Shown here piece after piece: positions 14,948 through 23,249 of a stretch of DNA of 23,656 nt. The number at the start of each line of letters is the position of its first letter. Position 1 is the first letter of the stretch. The stretch is from DATKWF01 sp035529715 (GTDB lineage Bacteria; Chloroflexota; Dehalococcoidia; Dehalococcoidales; RBG-16-60-22), in assembly GCA_035529715.1 (NCBI GenBank), contig DATKWF010000067.1:1-23656 (forward strand), written 5' to 3'. The notes below the pieces were generated by a model. That model searched no databases. It saw only the letters and a program-made list of their open reading frames with translations, and was not told the origin of the DNA. The position numbers and the translations under genes were made by a program.

Positions 14948-16014
14948 ACCGTCTGTTCCTCTAGTTGTTTCGCCCGGTAACTGGTAGCCAGAGTGTCAAT
15001 CAGTTCGTCAAGCTCTCCTTCCAGAATTCGGGGTAGATTGTGAAGGTTTAGCCCGATGCGGTGGTCGGAAATACGGTCCTGAGGAAAATTGTAAGTCCGT
15101 ATCTTTTCGGCACGGTCGCCAGTGCCTACCTGCGAGCGCCGCTCCTGTGTTATCTTCTCTTCCTGCTGACGGCGCTCGGTATCCAGAAGGCGTGTCCGCA
15201 GTACCGTCATTGCCTTTACCTTGTTCTGCAATTGTGAGCGCTCATCCTGGCAGGTGGTGACTATGCCCGTCGGCAGGTGAGTGATGCGGACGGCAGTGGC
15301 CACCTTATTTACATTCTGCCCCCCGGCGCCGCCGCTGTGGAAGATGTCAAATTTCAGGTCATCAGGATTGACGGATACGTCCACCTCCTCAGCCTTGGGC
15401 AAAACGGCTACCGTAGCGGTTGAGGTATGGATTCTACCCGAGGACTCGGTAACAGGCACCCGCTGTACCCGATGTACCCCGCTTTCATACTTGAGTCGGC
15501 TGTAAGCGCCCCTGCCCTGTATTTCAAAGATTATTTCCTTGAAACCACCGATACCGCTCTCGTTAAGACTCATAATATCTATGCCCCAGCCTTTTGCCTG
15601 AGCGTAACGACTATACATACGAAAGAGGTCGGCAGCAAACAGTCCGGCTTCATTGCCACCCGCCCCGGCACGAATCTCCACAATGATGTCTTTCTCGTCA
15701 TTGGGGTCTCTGGGGATGAGAGTTATTTTTAGTTCCTGAAGCAGGTTGTCCAACTGTGACTCAAGGCTTTCTACCTCCTGCTTGGCCAGCGCTGTCATCT
15801 CCTCATCCAGCCCACCGGCCAGCATTGCCTTTGTTTCTTCCAGTGCGTTTGCAGTTGTCCTATATTCCCGGTACTTTGTCACCACATCTAAAATACCGGC
15901 TCTTTCCTGAGCCAAGGCCTGCAGTTGCTTAAGGTCAGAAGCTATCTCGGGCGTGGACATCTGCTTATCCAGCTCCTGATAACGCTTTTCTATTCTTTCC
16001 AATCTATCCAGCAT
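14944..16014 (-). CDS. prfA: Peptide chain release factor 1
   Basis: The 356-residue protein terminates translation at UAA and UAG codons. The stop-recognition tripeptide is PVT (187-189, within HRVQRVPVTES), the RF1-type PxT motif; RF2 would have SPF. The hydrolysis motif is GGQ (231-233, HSGGAGGQNVNKV). The N-terminal coiled-coil domain (about 1-100) is present and the length is normal. The ATG at 16014 has GAGGT 7-8 bases upstream. It heads the prfA-prmC pair. Confidence 0.97.
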   Translation of the reverse strand: MLDRLERIEKRYQELDKQMSTPEIASDLKQLQALAQERAGILDVVTKYREYRTTANALEETKAMLAGGLDEEMTALAKQEVESLESQLDNLLQELKITLIPRDPNDEKDIIVEIRAGAGGNEAGLFAADLFRMYSRYAQAKGWGIDIMSLNESGIGGFKEIIFEIQGRGAYSRLKYESGVHRVQRVPVTESSGRIHTSTATVAVLPKAEEVDVSVNPDDLKFDIFHSGGAGGQNVNKVATAVRITHLPTGIVTTCQDERSQLQNKVKAMTVLRTRLLDTERRQQEEKITQERRSQVGTGDRAEKIRTYNFPQDRISDHRIGLNLHNLPRILEGELDELIDTLATSYRAKQLEEQTV

Positions 16015-16033
16015 TACAATCTACCTCGATTGT

Positions 16034-16062
16034 ATTATATCACAGCCTCAGCTAGCGCTTAA
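16034..16062 (-). promoter_or_regulatory. Extended -10 promoter candidate for prfA
   Basis: The minus strand shows TGATATAAT, a perfect -10 (plus 16034-16039) with the extended TG, after a weak -35 (TTAAGC, plus 16057-16062) at 17 bases. The predicted transcript would start near 16027, giving a very short leader that just includes the GAGGT site. Confidence 0.5.
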
Positions 16063-16116
16063 AGAAAATCGCTTACTTAAAATTTTTTATCAGCCTCACC
16101 AACTTATTTCCTCCTC

Positions 16117-17172
16117 CTACGGCTTTTCTGGTTCAGCTCCCTTGATAGAAATATAGTCGAACATCGTGCCGCTGGCTGCCCTCATCTGCAGGGAATCGAC
16201 AATGCCTTTATATTTGCCCCCCAGCAGTCCCTCCCCGATGATATAAGCCCCCTCGGCCGCTTCTTTGGCTACACCTGCCGTCCGCCTCACTTTGCGAACC
16301 GACCCAAACCGGGTGAGCTTTTCGTTTAGCGCTGCGGCAATCTCCGGGATGTCAGTAAGCCGGCCGGAAAGAATAATCTCACGGGGCTTCTCTACTGACA
16401 CCATCATGGCGGCTACCCCTTTTACCACGCTCTCCAGGAGCATATTCCAGGATGCTGCATATTTATGCGGTTCCTTTGCCATGTCCTCGGGGGTCAGGGC
16501 ATCATTTCCGCTGGCGTCTCTGGCACCGCCAGTGAAGAGCACCGTACCGGGGAACCTGCCCAGGCGAATCGCCAGCTCAGAATCCATACTTCCCAGGGTT
16601 ATGAAACCGGGCCCGCCTGAAGTTCCCCCCAGGCCATCAACAATCTTCCCGCCTTCAACGGCGATTACCGCATTGAAGGCATAACCTACCTCAGCCAGGA
16701 TAAAAGAAGTTTCATCATAGTCCAGGCCATAAGACTGCGCCTGGTCCTTTATAGCCAGGGCAACACAGCATACCTTGTCCGCAGTACCCATATCCATCTT
16801 GTTAGCTTTGCGGTAGGCAGGGACGGTCGGCAGGTGGATAACCCCGGGAGTGAAATGAATCGGGAAACCCTCCTTCTGCATTAGCCTGATAACCATCCTG
16901 ATGCCGTCATATAACGGAATGGACTTATCATCAGGCACCATCAAATTTAGCTCCCTCTCGGTTACATCCTTGATGGGGGTTGGGGGTAAGCCGTAGCCGG
17001 AGGGGCCGACTATCATATCCAGCGGGAAAACACTTCTGGCGGTGTCCAATAGTACTTCAGGATGCCGGGCAACCTCTGGCACCGGCACTGTGGTATCCAG
17101 GATGACCTCGTCTCCGTCCATACCGAAGAAATCAAAGCTGCCGGTCCCGGGGTCAATACCTATTACTCTCAT
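16117..17172 (-). CDS. DUF1464 family ASKHA-fold protein
   Basis: The 351-residue protein opens with MRVIGIDPGTGSFDFFGM, an actin-like/sugar kinase phosphate-1 motif (about 5-15). Further ASKHA-type glycine motifs are GGTSGGPGF (182-190), FTGGARD (about 213-219) and the adenosine-type IILSGRLTDIPEI (about 272-284). The MGTADK segment (128-133) and the overall pattern match DUF1464 as I remember it, a family common in archaea and described as related to acetate/butyrate kinases. The reaction is unknown; a small-molecule kinase or ATPase is the reasonable guess. The ATG directly abuts the TAA of the upstream radical SAM gene, with AGGAGAG before it, so the two are translated together. Confidence 0.82.
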   Translation of the reverse strand: MRVIGIDPGTGSFDFFGMDGDEVILDTTVPVPEVARHPEVLLDTARSVFPLDMIVGPSGYGLPPTPIKDVTERELNLMVPDDKSIPLYDGIRMVIRLMQKEGFPIHFTPGVIHLPTVPAYRKANKMDMGTADKVCCVALAIKDQAQSYGLDYDETSFILAEVGYAFNAVIAVEGGKIVDGLGGTSGGPGFITLGSMDSELAIRLGRFPGTVLFTGGARDASGNDALTPEDMAKEPHKYAASWNMLLESVVKGVAAMMVSVEKPREIILSGRLTDIPEIAAALNEKLTRFGSVRKVRRTAGVAKEAAEGAYIIGEGLLGGKYKGIVDSLQMRAASGTMFDYISIKGAEPEKP

Positions 17173-18210
17173 TTAACTCTCCTCCCTGGCTGCCGGCTTA
17201 AGTCTCAACGGACAGCTGGGGTCGGGGGCAAACCAGTCATCAGTTAGAACGAAGGTCCTTGAGCGACACCCCTTGCAGTCGGGCAGGTGCCGGCAACTGA
17301 GGCAGGAGCCGCTTCTAGTTTGCGGGTCCTTGAGCTGCCGGATTAGCGGAGAAGAAAGCATCTCTTTCCATATCTGGACGAGGGACTTTTCCCTGACATT
17401 GCCCAGGACCATGGGGGCAAAACTGCAGGGTTTTACCTCGCCATCGGGTTCAATGAATATATAGTCACCAAAAATACACGCCGTTGTTGACGGAAGCAGG
17501 ATTCCGGTACTCTCCGCCGGTAGCTGGGCGGGGAGGCCCCACTCTTTCACCACCGCCCAGAAGAACGGCTCATCGAAAAAGAAATCAACCCCGGTGTCAA
17601 GCGCCGCCTGGCAAGCCAGCTTAATGGCTTCACCATACTCCTCAGGAGAGGGAATCTCCTCGCGATAGTCCTGGCAGGACTTGAGCCCGATAAGTGTTAC
17701 CTGCTTGACCCCGATGGATGCGGCCAGCTCTAAAATCCCGGGTATCTCGGTATAATTTCGCTTCATAATAGTGAAATTGATTGCCTCCAGAAGTCCCTCT
17801 CGAGCGCAATCACGAGCTGCCTGCATCACCTTTTCAAAGCTGGCACCTCTTCTTATTTCTTCGTAGGTTTTCGGCGTGGCACCATCAATGCTTATCATTA
17901 CCTTTATACCTAGCCGTTTCAGCGTGGTGGTTAACTCGTGATTTAACAGCGTGCCGTTGGTAATCAGGTGGACCTCAAGCTGTTTTTGACGCATTAACCT
18001 TAATAACTCAAGCAGGTCATCGCGGAGGAGTGGCTCTCCACCTTCAATAATAACCCACTTCGGCTTAAGCTCCGCTATTTCAGCGATGAGTGCCTTAGCT
18101 CTCCCGGTGGAGATTTCACCGGTGAGCATGCCCCGGCAGTGACGGCAGTTCAGGTTGCATTTACTGGTTACCGCCCAGTCCACAAAATAGGGAAACTGAA
18201 CTTCAGACAA
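17173..18210 (-). CDS. Radical SAM protein with SPASM-like C-terminal cysteines
   Basis: The product is 345 residues from the favoured TTG at 18210. The radical SAM cluster motif CNLNCRHC places Cys at 18, 22 and 25; EGGEPLLRDDLLELL follows at about 57-71. The C-terminal third has at least eight cysteines (ACIFGDY, EVKPCSF, GSCLSCRHLPDCKGCRSR and a final DPSCP), which would bind auxiliary Fe-S clusters as in SPASM proteins such as AlbA, PqqE or the AhbC/AhbD haem enzymes. The substrate cannot be told: peptide modification and haem-type chemistry both fit. The start is chosen because GAGAGGAG lies 6 bases before TTG 18210; the longer frame from TTG 18261 has no ribosome site. No small precursor peptide gene was found adjacent. 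Confidence 0.87.
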   Translation of the reverse strand: MSEVQFPYFVDWAVTSKCNLNCRHCRGMLTGEISTGRAKALIAEIAELKPKWVIIEGGEPLLRDDLLELLRLMRQKQLEVHLITNGTLLNHELTTTLKRLGIKVMISIDGATPKTYEEIRRGASFEKVMQAARDCAREGLLEAINFTIMKRNYTEIPGILELAASIGVKQVTLIGLKSCQDYREEIPSPEEYGEAIKLACQAALDTGVDFFFDEPFFWAVVKEWGLPAQLPAESTGILLPSTTACIFGDYIFIEPDGEVKPCSFAPMVLGNVREKSLVQIWKEMLSSPLIRQLKDPQTRSGSCLSCRHLPDCKGCRSRTFVLTDDWFAPDPSCPLRLKPAAREES

Positions 18211-18342
18211 GGGGATCTCCTCTCTAGTTGGCTCTACTATTCTATCACGAAAGGGGAGCAATCTGTATGCTTTAAGGTATTAGAATGGTTATGAATTTGA
18301 GAAGGGAACCTGATAGCGGAGACAGCAGGATGCAATAGAAAA

Positions 18343-18365
18343 GGGGAGCAATATTGCTTTTCCCC
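18343..18365 (-). terminator. Terminator-like hairpin after the acyltransferase gene
   Basis: The palindrome AGCAATATTGCT is flanked by GGGG and CCCC (with a 3-base bulge) and, on the minus strand, followed by TTTTC. It lies about 45 bases past the stop at 18410. The left part, AAAGGGGAGCAAT, recurs at 18250-18262. Confidence 0.45.
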
Positions 18366-18409
18366 TAACGATTATTCAGCATTCAAACTGAATGGGAGAA
18401 TATTGCAGT

Positions 18410-18880
18410 TTACCTGGCTATTCTCTGAAGCCTGATCCTATTATATCTTTGAGTAACGACACATGGTATATTAGCCATGGTTGCATATAGTATCATTACT
18501 ATTCCAACCCACCACAGATTCCATATAAGAAATACCGGTCCGAATAGAAATACAATCCAGTGGGTGAGTTCTGCACGGCAGGTCTCTCTAATAAAGGAAT
18601 CAAGGTAATCCTTGGTGGTTTCCTTCAAATGCTTTTTCTCAAAACCATTCTTAAATATAGCCGCACCATCGGGTAATCTTCTCTTCCATAGTTTCAATCT
18701 GAAAAATTTCTCATAAAACCGCCCATTTCTCTCCCAATTACGTTTCCTGTAAAGCCAGGAACTGGTATTGAACGAAGTTAAGGGTTGGTGTGTCATTATA
18801 TAAGACACACCCATGTGGATTACAAACCAGGCTGCGACATCAATCAGTATGGTAATGGCTGTCGGAAGGTGTACCAGCAT
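18410..18880 (-). CDS. CrtO-like glycosyl lipid acyltransferase
   Basis: The 156-residue membrane protein has an N-terminal helix (about 7-29) and two C-terminal helices (about 105-145). Between them is the block NGRFYEKFFRLKLWKRRLPDGA (about 52-73), the diagnostic core of the glycosyl-4,4'-diaponeurosporenoate acyltransferase (CrtO) family. The late Pro in ANIPCVVTQRYNR is also typical. In Staphylococcus the enzyme adds a fatty acid to the sugar of the staphyloxanthin precursor. Here it overlaps the upstream glycosyltransferase gene by 41 bases and starts behind GAGGT, so it is probably co-translated and acylates that enzyme's product. No carotenoid desaturase or synthase is present, so the acceptor may be a different lipid. 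Confidence 0.82.
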   Translation of the reverse strand: MLVHLPTAITILIDVAAWFVIHMGVSYIMTHQPLTSFNTSSWLYRKRNWERNGRFYEKFFRLKLWKRRLPDGAAIFKNGFEKKHLKETTKDYLDSFIRETCRAELTHWIVFLFGPVFLIWNLWWVGIVMILYATMANIPCVVTQRYNRIRLQRIAR

Positions 18881-19994
18881 TTTTACCTCTGCTCTTTACT
18901 TCTATTGTTCTTCCTTTCCAGCTCACATTTTTACGTATGAAAATAATGAGAAAGGAATAGACAAAAACAATCAAAAAGAACAACAGGGGAATTGGAAATA
19001 GTAATGCTGTGTAAACTTTGAAATTACCTATTCTGTACAGCATCCAGTATATCTGAATAGCATAAGCAATATAGAGAAGTCCCCACAGTGTTAGTAGTGA
19101 AATATCGGTGATGACTGCTGCTTGAATAAGATGTCTTGTGGTGCCGATAGCTCCGGTTATCCATGCAATTATCATGATGAGAACCGGAATTGAGGTCTTA
19201 GCCGCACCCATAGCAAATCCCTTACTCCAGCCGGTGATAAGCTGATTAATCCCACCCGGGTACATGCGAAAGGAAACGGTACGTCTACCTCCGTAACAAT
19301 AGAGTTTGACCCCCTGTTTCTTAAACTCAGTACCGAAAGCCAAATCTTCTAATATTTCCCCTTTTACCTTCTCAAAACCGCCACTCTCAAAATATAGCTT
19401 TTTATCCAGTGCTATAACAGGGCCAAACAATCCAATGGGCTTAATCATTCTACCGAAGATAGTAAATGAACCCATGGCAGCCATCAGAACAAGATTAAAG
19501 AAGGCCGACAATTGTTCGTACAGCTTTCGCATCTTGTGATAGGGTTGAATCGACAATACACCATCTATCGTACCGTAACTGCTGATAATACCATCAAGCC
19601 CACCGTCTTCAATTACCGTATCGGCATCCAAAAAGATAAGAAGCTTATTATTAGCCGCCTGAGTTCCTTGATAACATGCCCATGTCTTGCCGGTCCATCC
19701 TGGAGGCATTTGTTCAGACTTGATTACTTTCGCACCTTCTTGTTCAGCTACGATAGCTGTTTTATCCTCAGAATGGTCATCTACAACTATTATCTCATCA
19801 TCTGCCTTTATCTGACCCTTCAGAGATCTTAAAAGGTTTGGAATGTTTGTTTCTTCATTCCTTGCAGGGACTACAATTGAGATGGTGGGGCGACTGGTAT
19901 TTTTCGTTTTTTTATTATTACAGACAGTTACGTGAGAAAAGAAAACGAAGCCTAATAACCAAAGAATTATATGAGCTATAAAGTTTGCTGACAT
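18840..19994 (-). CDS. CrtQ-like family 2 glycosyltransferase, membrane-anchored
   Basis: The 384-residue enzyme has an N-terminal membrane helix (about 5-23), then a GT-A domain: ISIVVPARNEETNI (38-51), IIVVDDHSEDKT (68-79), the acceptor-side PPGWTGKTWACYQG (97-110) and the metal-binding DAD at 123-125. Three C-terminal hydrophobic segments (about 265-355) follow. PPGWTGKxWA is a hallmark of the 4,4'-diaponeurosporenoate glycosyltransferase (CrtQ) and hopene-associated glycosyltransferase group. The enzyme would glycosylate a membrane lipid. Base composition is unlike the neighbours: 19021-19080 has 19 G or C of 60, against 36 of 60 in the prmC line 14281-14340, which suggests acquisition by transfer. 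The ribosome site is weak. Confidence 0.86.
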   Translation of the reverse strand: MSANFIAHIILWLLGFVFFSHVTVCNNKKTKNTSRPTISIVVPARNEETNIPNLLRSLKGQIKADDEIIVVDDHSEDKTAIVAEQEGAKVIKSEQMPPGWTGKTWACYQGTQAANNKLLIFLDADTVIEDGGLDGIISSYGTIDGVLSIQPYHKMRKLYEQLSAFFNLVLMAAMGSFTIFGRMIKPIGLFGPVIALDKKLYFESGGFEKVKGEILEDLAFGTEFKKQGVKLYCYGGRRTVSFRMYPGGINQLITGWSKGFAMGAAKTSIPVLIMIIAWITGAIGTTRHLIQAAVITDISLLTLWGLLYIAYAIQIYWMLYRIGNFKVYTALLFPIPLLFFLIVFVYSFLIIFIRKNVSWKGRTIEVKSRGKNAGTPSDSHYHTD

Positions 19995-20122
19995 ATCAAT
20001 ATCACTTCATAAACTTGTATTTTTACGGGCTTTATTCATATTTGCTGATATTAATGGCCTGCCCTTAATAGCTGTACCAATTCTTAAGGTTTTATTGTTA
20101 GAAGCGAATCCAGGTACCCCGG

Positions 20123-20151
20123 ATTATACCACCGCTGTAAAGGGAGTAAAA
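20123..20151 (-). promoter_or_regulatory. Extended -10 promoter candidate for the glycosyltransferase-acyltransferase pair
   Basis: The minus strand has TGGTATAAT, a perfect -10 (plus 20123-20128) with the extended TG, and TTTTAC (plus 20146-20151) as a poor -35 at 17 bases. The start would be near 20116, giving a leader of about 120 bases. Confidence 0.5.
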
Positions 20152-20190
20152 CTCCATCAATAATTAGCTAACACTGCTATCTTGACCATG

Positions 20191-20224
20191 AAAAAGAAGG
20201 AGGGAGCATTTCTGCTCCCCCCTT
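20191..20224 (-). terminator. Rho-independent terminator of the collagen-like gene
   Basis: A 12-bp stem with one mismatch (20197-20208 and 20213-20224) has a GAAA tetraloop on the minus strand and is followed by CTTTTT (plus 20191-20196). It lies about 70 bases beyond the stop at 20296. Confidence 0.8.
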
Positions 20225-20295
20225 TCACTATTTTTCTAACTTGTAGCTATCATCTACCACTGCACGAACATGGGGATGTCTGCCCTCACCGGCTA

Positions 20296-23052
20296 CTATT
20301 TAACTTCCTCCAGAGCCTTAACCCGTTCGAACAAAGATTCGACCAGTGTTTGAAGGGAGTCAATTATCGTCTGCTGTTCATCGATACGATACTGCTGCTG
20401 CTCCAGCAGTTGTGTCGAATCATTGGCATTCAGTCCAACCGCGCAGAGGACAAATTTCAGCTCATCGCGGTCCGACTCTGACCAGGCGCAGCCTACTATC
20501 CTGGAGTAGTCTTGTGCCGTCATCTGTGCCGGGGACACGGCAATACCGGTGCCGTCCTCCAGACCTGATGGGAGAATATAGTCACCGACGCTAACCGGTC
20601 CACTGACTCTGACCAGGACCTGCCCCATGAAGGAGACCGCTTCGTAGAGATACTCTTCGCCCTCAGGAGGCATGTTACCCAGCACCACCGGCCCCGACGA
20701 AATGACCATGACCTTCTGGGCGTCTTCCGTTATCTTGCTTATGAGCCCGCCGTGAACGCCAACGATGTCGCTTGACTTAATCTGCTCCTGCGGGTCGAGC
20801 TTCTGGAGATACTCGGCATAATCGGCGCCACCTGAGGCGTAGACCACACCCTCGTCCCACGCCAGACGGTTGACCGCCCAGCCAATCGGGTCGCCTCCAA
20901 TCTCATAGAGCTCAAACCAGGTATCCTTGTCGGTCAGGCTAAGATCGAAGTCCCACTCCTCTTTCTTGAAGGCTTCTATCCTGCCCCTCGCATCGCCGTC
21001 CTTATCGGCAAAAGTCACAAAATTATTGTCTTTGCCCGGGTCGGCATCACCGAGTTGAATCCAGACTCCATCCTCATCACCGCCGCCCGTATCATTGTAA
21101 ATATAGACGGCGTGTCCGTTCTTTTCCGCGAATATGTTGAGGGCGGGCTGACCATTTTTCGCAAAGATATTGGTGGCACCATCCACGGCAATGTCATAGT
21201 CGCCAAATGGATCGTAACCTTCGCCTTTGGTTGGCCCGATGGCGACAATATTCCCCACCGGATTCAGCACCAGGGGCATCTGTCCATGAGATTGAAGGAA
21301 AGAACCCTGGTCATTCACGCCTAAAAGTAAACTGCCGTCATTTCCGTCCCCGGTTAACCATATACTCCCGTCTCCGGAGGCACCGGGATTTCCGTTACTT
21401 TGTACGATACTCAGTTTGGCACTTGGCTCCGTCGTCCCGATGCCGACTTTACCATCATCAGTAAAGACCATGCTTTGCCCAAGCAAATCTTCGTGTACTT
21501 TGAAAGTATAGTCGAAACCGGTCCCGACGCTACCCCTGCCTCCCGCATAAGGGTTGTCAGGACTGCCATATATAATCACAGCAAAAGGTAGCCACACTCC
21601 TGAAAGGGAATAGCCGCCGTTAATTACCAAGGTGTATTTCTGGCCATCCTCAATGAGTACCGGATTGGCTAGAGCTATGGTTATCCATCCTGCCGTGGAT
21701 ATTCCACCTTTGTTAAAAGTTTGTTGTACAAGTATATCGCCACCGGTTCCCTCCCCTTCTCTAATTGTCAACTTCCCTGTAAAGGCGTGTACAATATTTG
21801 GCAAAAAAGGAATTGGGTTAACAGTTACAACAGATTTACCATATAGCTCCAGGCTGGAAAGGTATCCATCACCGGCGGCGGTGAAAGATTGCCAGTGTAA
21901 TGCCGCTTCCCTGGATTCATCAGAGGATTCCTGTGTTGGCGCAATCACACTACCCAGGCTAACTCTAGCTTCAAAGACGCCGGAGGGATCCATAGTGCCG
22001 ACACCCAGAGTGCCGTTCGTATAGTTATTGCCGTCCTGATTCCAGGTATGCGGACCGGGGTAAAAGCCCAGGGCAGCAATTTCCTCCGCGGTAAGGGTAA
22101 TATTACCGGAAGCCGCGTCCCAGTTGATGATGTCTTCAAGCGTAATATTGGCAGCAACACTGGCGCCATACATCGGGTCGGTTTCCACATAGCCAGTCAA
22201 ATAGCCGGCATCGTTATTCAGCAGAGAAACGTCATCGCCTTCCTCCATAACACCTGACGGAATAGAAGTCAGGTAGCCGGCGTCATTATTAAGCAGAGAT
22301 ACATTGTCACCGGCTGCCACCAGATCAGGAGGAACCGAGGTCAGGTAGCCAGCTTCGGCATGATTTCCCCAGTTGTAGGCTGAATTCCAGTTGACAATAT
22401 CAGTGCCGTTAATACCGGCAGCGGTACTGGCACCGAACACCGGGTCAGTTTCACTGGTTATTCCCACGTCATCAGTATCATCAGCAAAACCAGTCGGCAG
22501 GTTTGGAATAGCATACCAGTCAGACGGTCCGGGGATTCCCTGAGGTCCGGCTGGTCCGGTTAGTCCTGTATCACCCTGAGGTCCGATTGGTCCAATGGGT
22601 CCGATTAGTCCAATAGGTCCGATTGGTCCAATAGGTCCGATTAGTCCAATAGGTCCGATTGGTCCCTGAGGTCCGGCTGGTCCGGTTAGTCCTGTATCAC
22701 CCTGAGGTCCGGCTGGTCCAATGGGTCCGATTGGTCCAATGGGTCCGATTAGTCCAATAGGTCCGATTGGTCCCTGAGGTCCGGGGTCGCCCTGTGGACC
22801 GGGCATAAGTTCAATAGAAACTATCTGTTCTTGTAAATCTGATAGGTTATTGTCTACCTGTTGCTTCCATGCACCTAACTGCACCGTGAATTCACCGAAT
22901 TGTTCCTGGAGTGCCTCTACCACATCCCAGAGCTCCTGGAAGGGCTGCCCGCTGCTTTGATTATCTTTATCGTCTTTGGCAAGCACGGGCGTTCCCAGCG
23001 TTCCCATCACCATCACCACCAGTAGAAGGGACACAATTATTTTTGCTTTCAT
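20296..23052 (-). CDS. Large secreted collagen-like fibre protein with tail-fibre-type modules
   Basis: The 918-residue product has a signal peptide (about 1-25), a heptad-like coiled coil (about 36-80) and 31 uninterrupted Gly-X-Y triplets (85-177), mostly GPI, GLI, GPQ and GPA. A repeat module follows: ETDP(V/M)(F/Y)GAS (201-209 and 290-298) and VSLLNNDAGYLT (251-262 and 275-286). Residues about 370-520 look like a beta-sandwich of the DUF4082 type. GKVGIGTTEPSAKLSI (534-549) is a motif shared with phage tail-fibre proteins. A C-terminal domain begins ADYAEY (743-748), resembling the region before self-cleaving tail-spike chaperones. A last coiled coil (about 881-918) probably trimerises the chain. 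AAGGAGGTTAG precedes the ATG. It is likely a trimeric surface fibre; its partner is unknown. It stands alone with its own terminator, and no phage genes are nearby. Confidence 0.88.
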   Translation of the reverse strand: MKAKIIVSLLLVVMVMGTLGTPVLAKDDKDNQSSGQPFQELWDVVEALQEQFGEFTVQLGAWKQQVDNNLSDLQEQIVSIELMPGPQGDPGPQGPIGPIGLIGPIGPIGPIGPAGPQGDTGLTGPAGPQGPIGPIGLIGPIGPIGPIGLIGPIGPIGPQGDTGLTGPAGPQGIPGPSDWYAIPNLPTGFADDTDDVGITSETDPVFGASTAAGINGTDIVNWNSAYNWGNHAEAGYLTSVPPDLVAAGDNVSLLNNDAGYLTSIPSGVMEEGDDVSLLNNDAGYLTGYVETDPMYGASVAANITLEDIINWDAASGNITLTAEEIAALGFYPGPHTWNQDGNNYTNGTLGVGTMDPSGVFEARVSLGSVIAPTQESSDESREAALHWQSFTAAGDGYLSSLELYGKSVVTVNPIPFLPNIVHAFTGKLTIREGEGTGGDILVQQTFNKGGISTAGWITIALANPVLIEDGQKYTLVINGGYSLSGVWLPFAVIIYGSPDNPYAGGRGSVGTGFDYTFKVHEDLLGQSMVFTDDGKVGIGTTEPSAKLSIVQSNGNPGASGDGSIWLTGDGNDGSLLLGVNDQGSFLQSHGQMPLVLNPVGNIVAIGPTKGEGYDPFGDYDIAVDGATNIFAKNGQPALNIFAEKNGHAVYIYNDTGGGDEDGVWIQLGDADPGKDNNFVTFADKDGDARGRIEAFKKEEWDFDLSLTDKDTWFELYEIGGDPIGWAVNRLAWDEGVVYASGGADYAEYLQKLDPQEQIKSSDIVGVHGGLISKITEDAQKVMVISSGPVVLGNMPPEGEEYLYEAVSFMGQVLVRVSGPVSVGDYILPSGLEDGTGIAVSPAQMTAQDYSRIVGCAWSESDRDELKFVLCAVGLNANDSTQLLEQQQYRIDEQQTIIDSLQTLVESLFERVKALEEVK
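22538..22711 (-). repeat. Direct DNA repeats coding the collagen-like triplets
   Basis: A 48-base block at 22538-22585 recurs exactly at 22664-22711, an offset of 126 bases or 14 Gly-X-Y triplets. Between and after them, 9- and 18-base units (GGTCCGATT and GGTCCAATA types) are tandemly arrayed. The repeat is coding and in phase, so copy-number changes would lengthen or shorten the fibre without a frameshift. Confidence 0.9.
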
Positions 23053-23131
23053 TTTCCTGTCTAACCTCCTTATTTTAATTAAGTTACTGTTTCAAGTCTT
23101 TTGGCTCTTATACCTCATATTAATTAAATGA

Positions 23132-23154
23132 AAACCGACCTGAAAGGTCGGTTT
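23132..23154 (-). terminator. Terminator-like hairpin in the leader of the collagen-like gene
   Basis: A perfect 10-bp stem (AAACCGACCT and AGGTCGGTTT) with a 3-base loop is followed on the minus strand by TTTTCATTTAATT. It lies between the promoter at 23250-23278 and the ATG at 23052, where it could attenuate the gene or end a small RNA. Confidence 0.6.
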
Positions 23155-23249
23155 CACTATTGTTTTCCCCCCATCCTATTGACTTGGGTTAGTTAGTATC
23201 CAGCCGCCATCAATAAGAAGCCGACAGTTCTACACTGGTTACAGGGAAG

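Larger units (their letters stand above)
19995..20295. other. Intergenic region between the collagen-like gene and the glycosyltransferase gene
   Basis: About 300 bases without a credible gene. It contains the terminator of the collagen-like gene (20191-20224) and a promoter candidate for the glycosyltransferase gene (20123-20151). The remaining part, 20000-20115, is an AT-rich leader in which I see no further structure. Confidence 0.6.

Noticed and set aside
18211..18261. Longer N-terminus for the radical SAM protein from TTG 18261
   Set aside because: No ribosome site precedes it; GAGAGGAG is ideally placed for TTG 18210. It cannot be fully excluded.
22538..22800. Regular repeats that could be mistaken for a CRISPR array
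   Set aside because: The units are 9-18 bases, in frame and encode Gly-X-Y triplets; there are no unique spacers and no cas genes.
20296..23052. Fibre gene as part of a prophage
   Set aside because: It has a signal peptide, its own promoter and terminator, and no capsid, portal, tail or lysis genes nearby.
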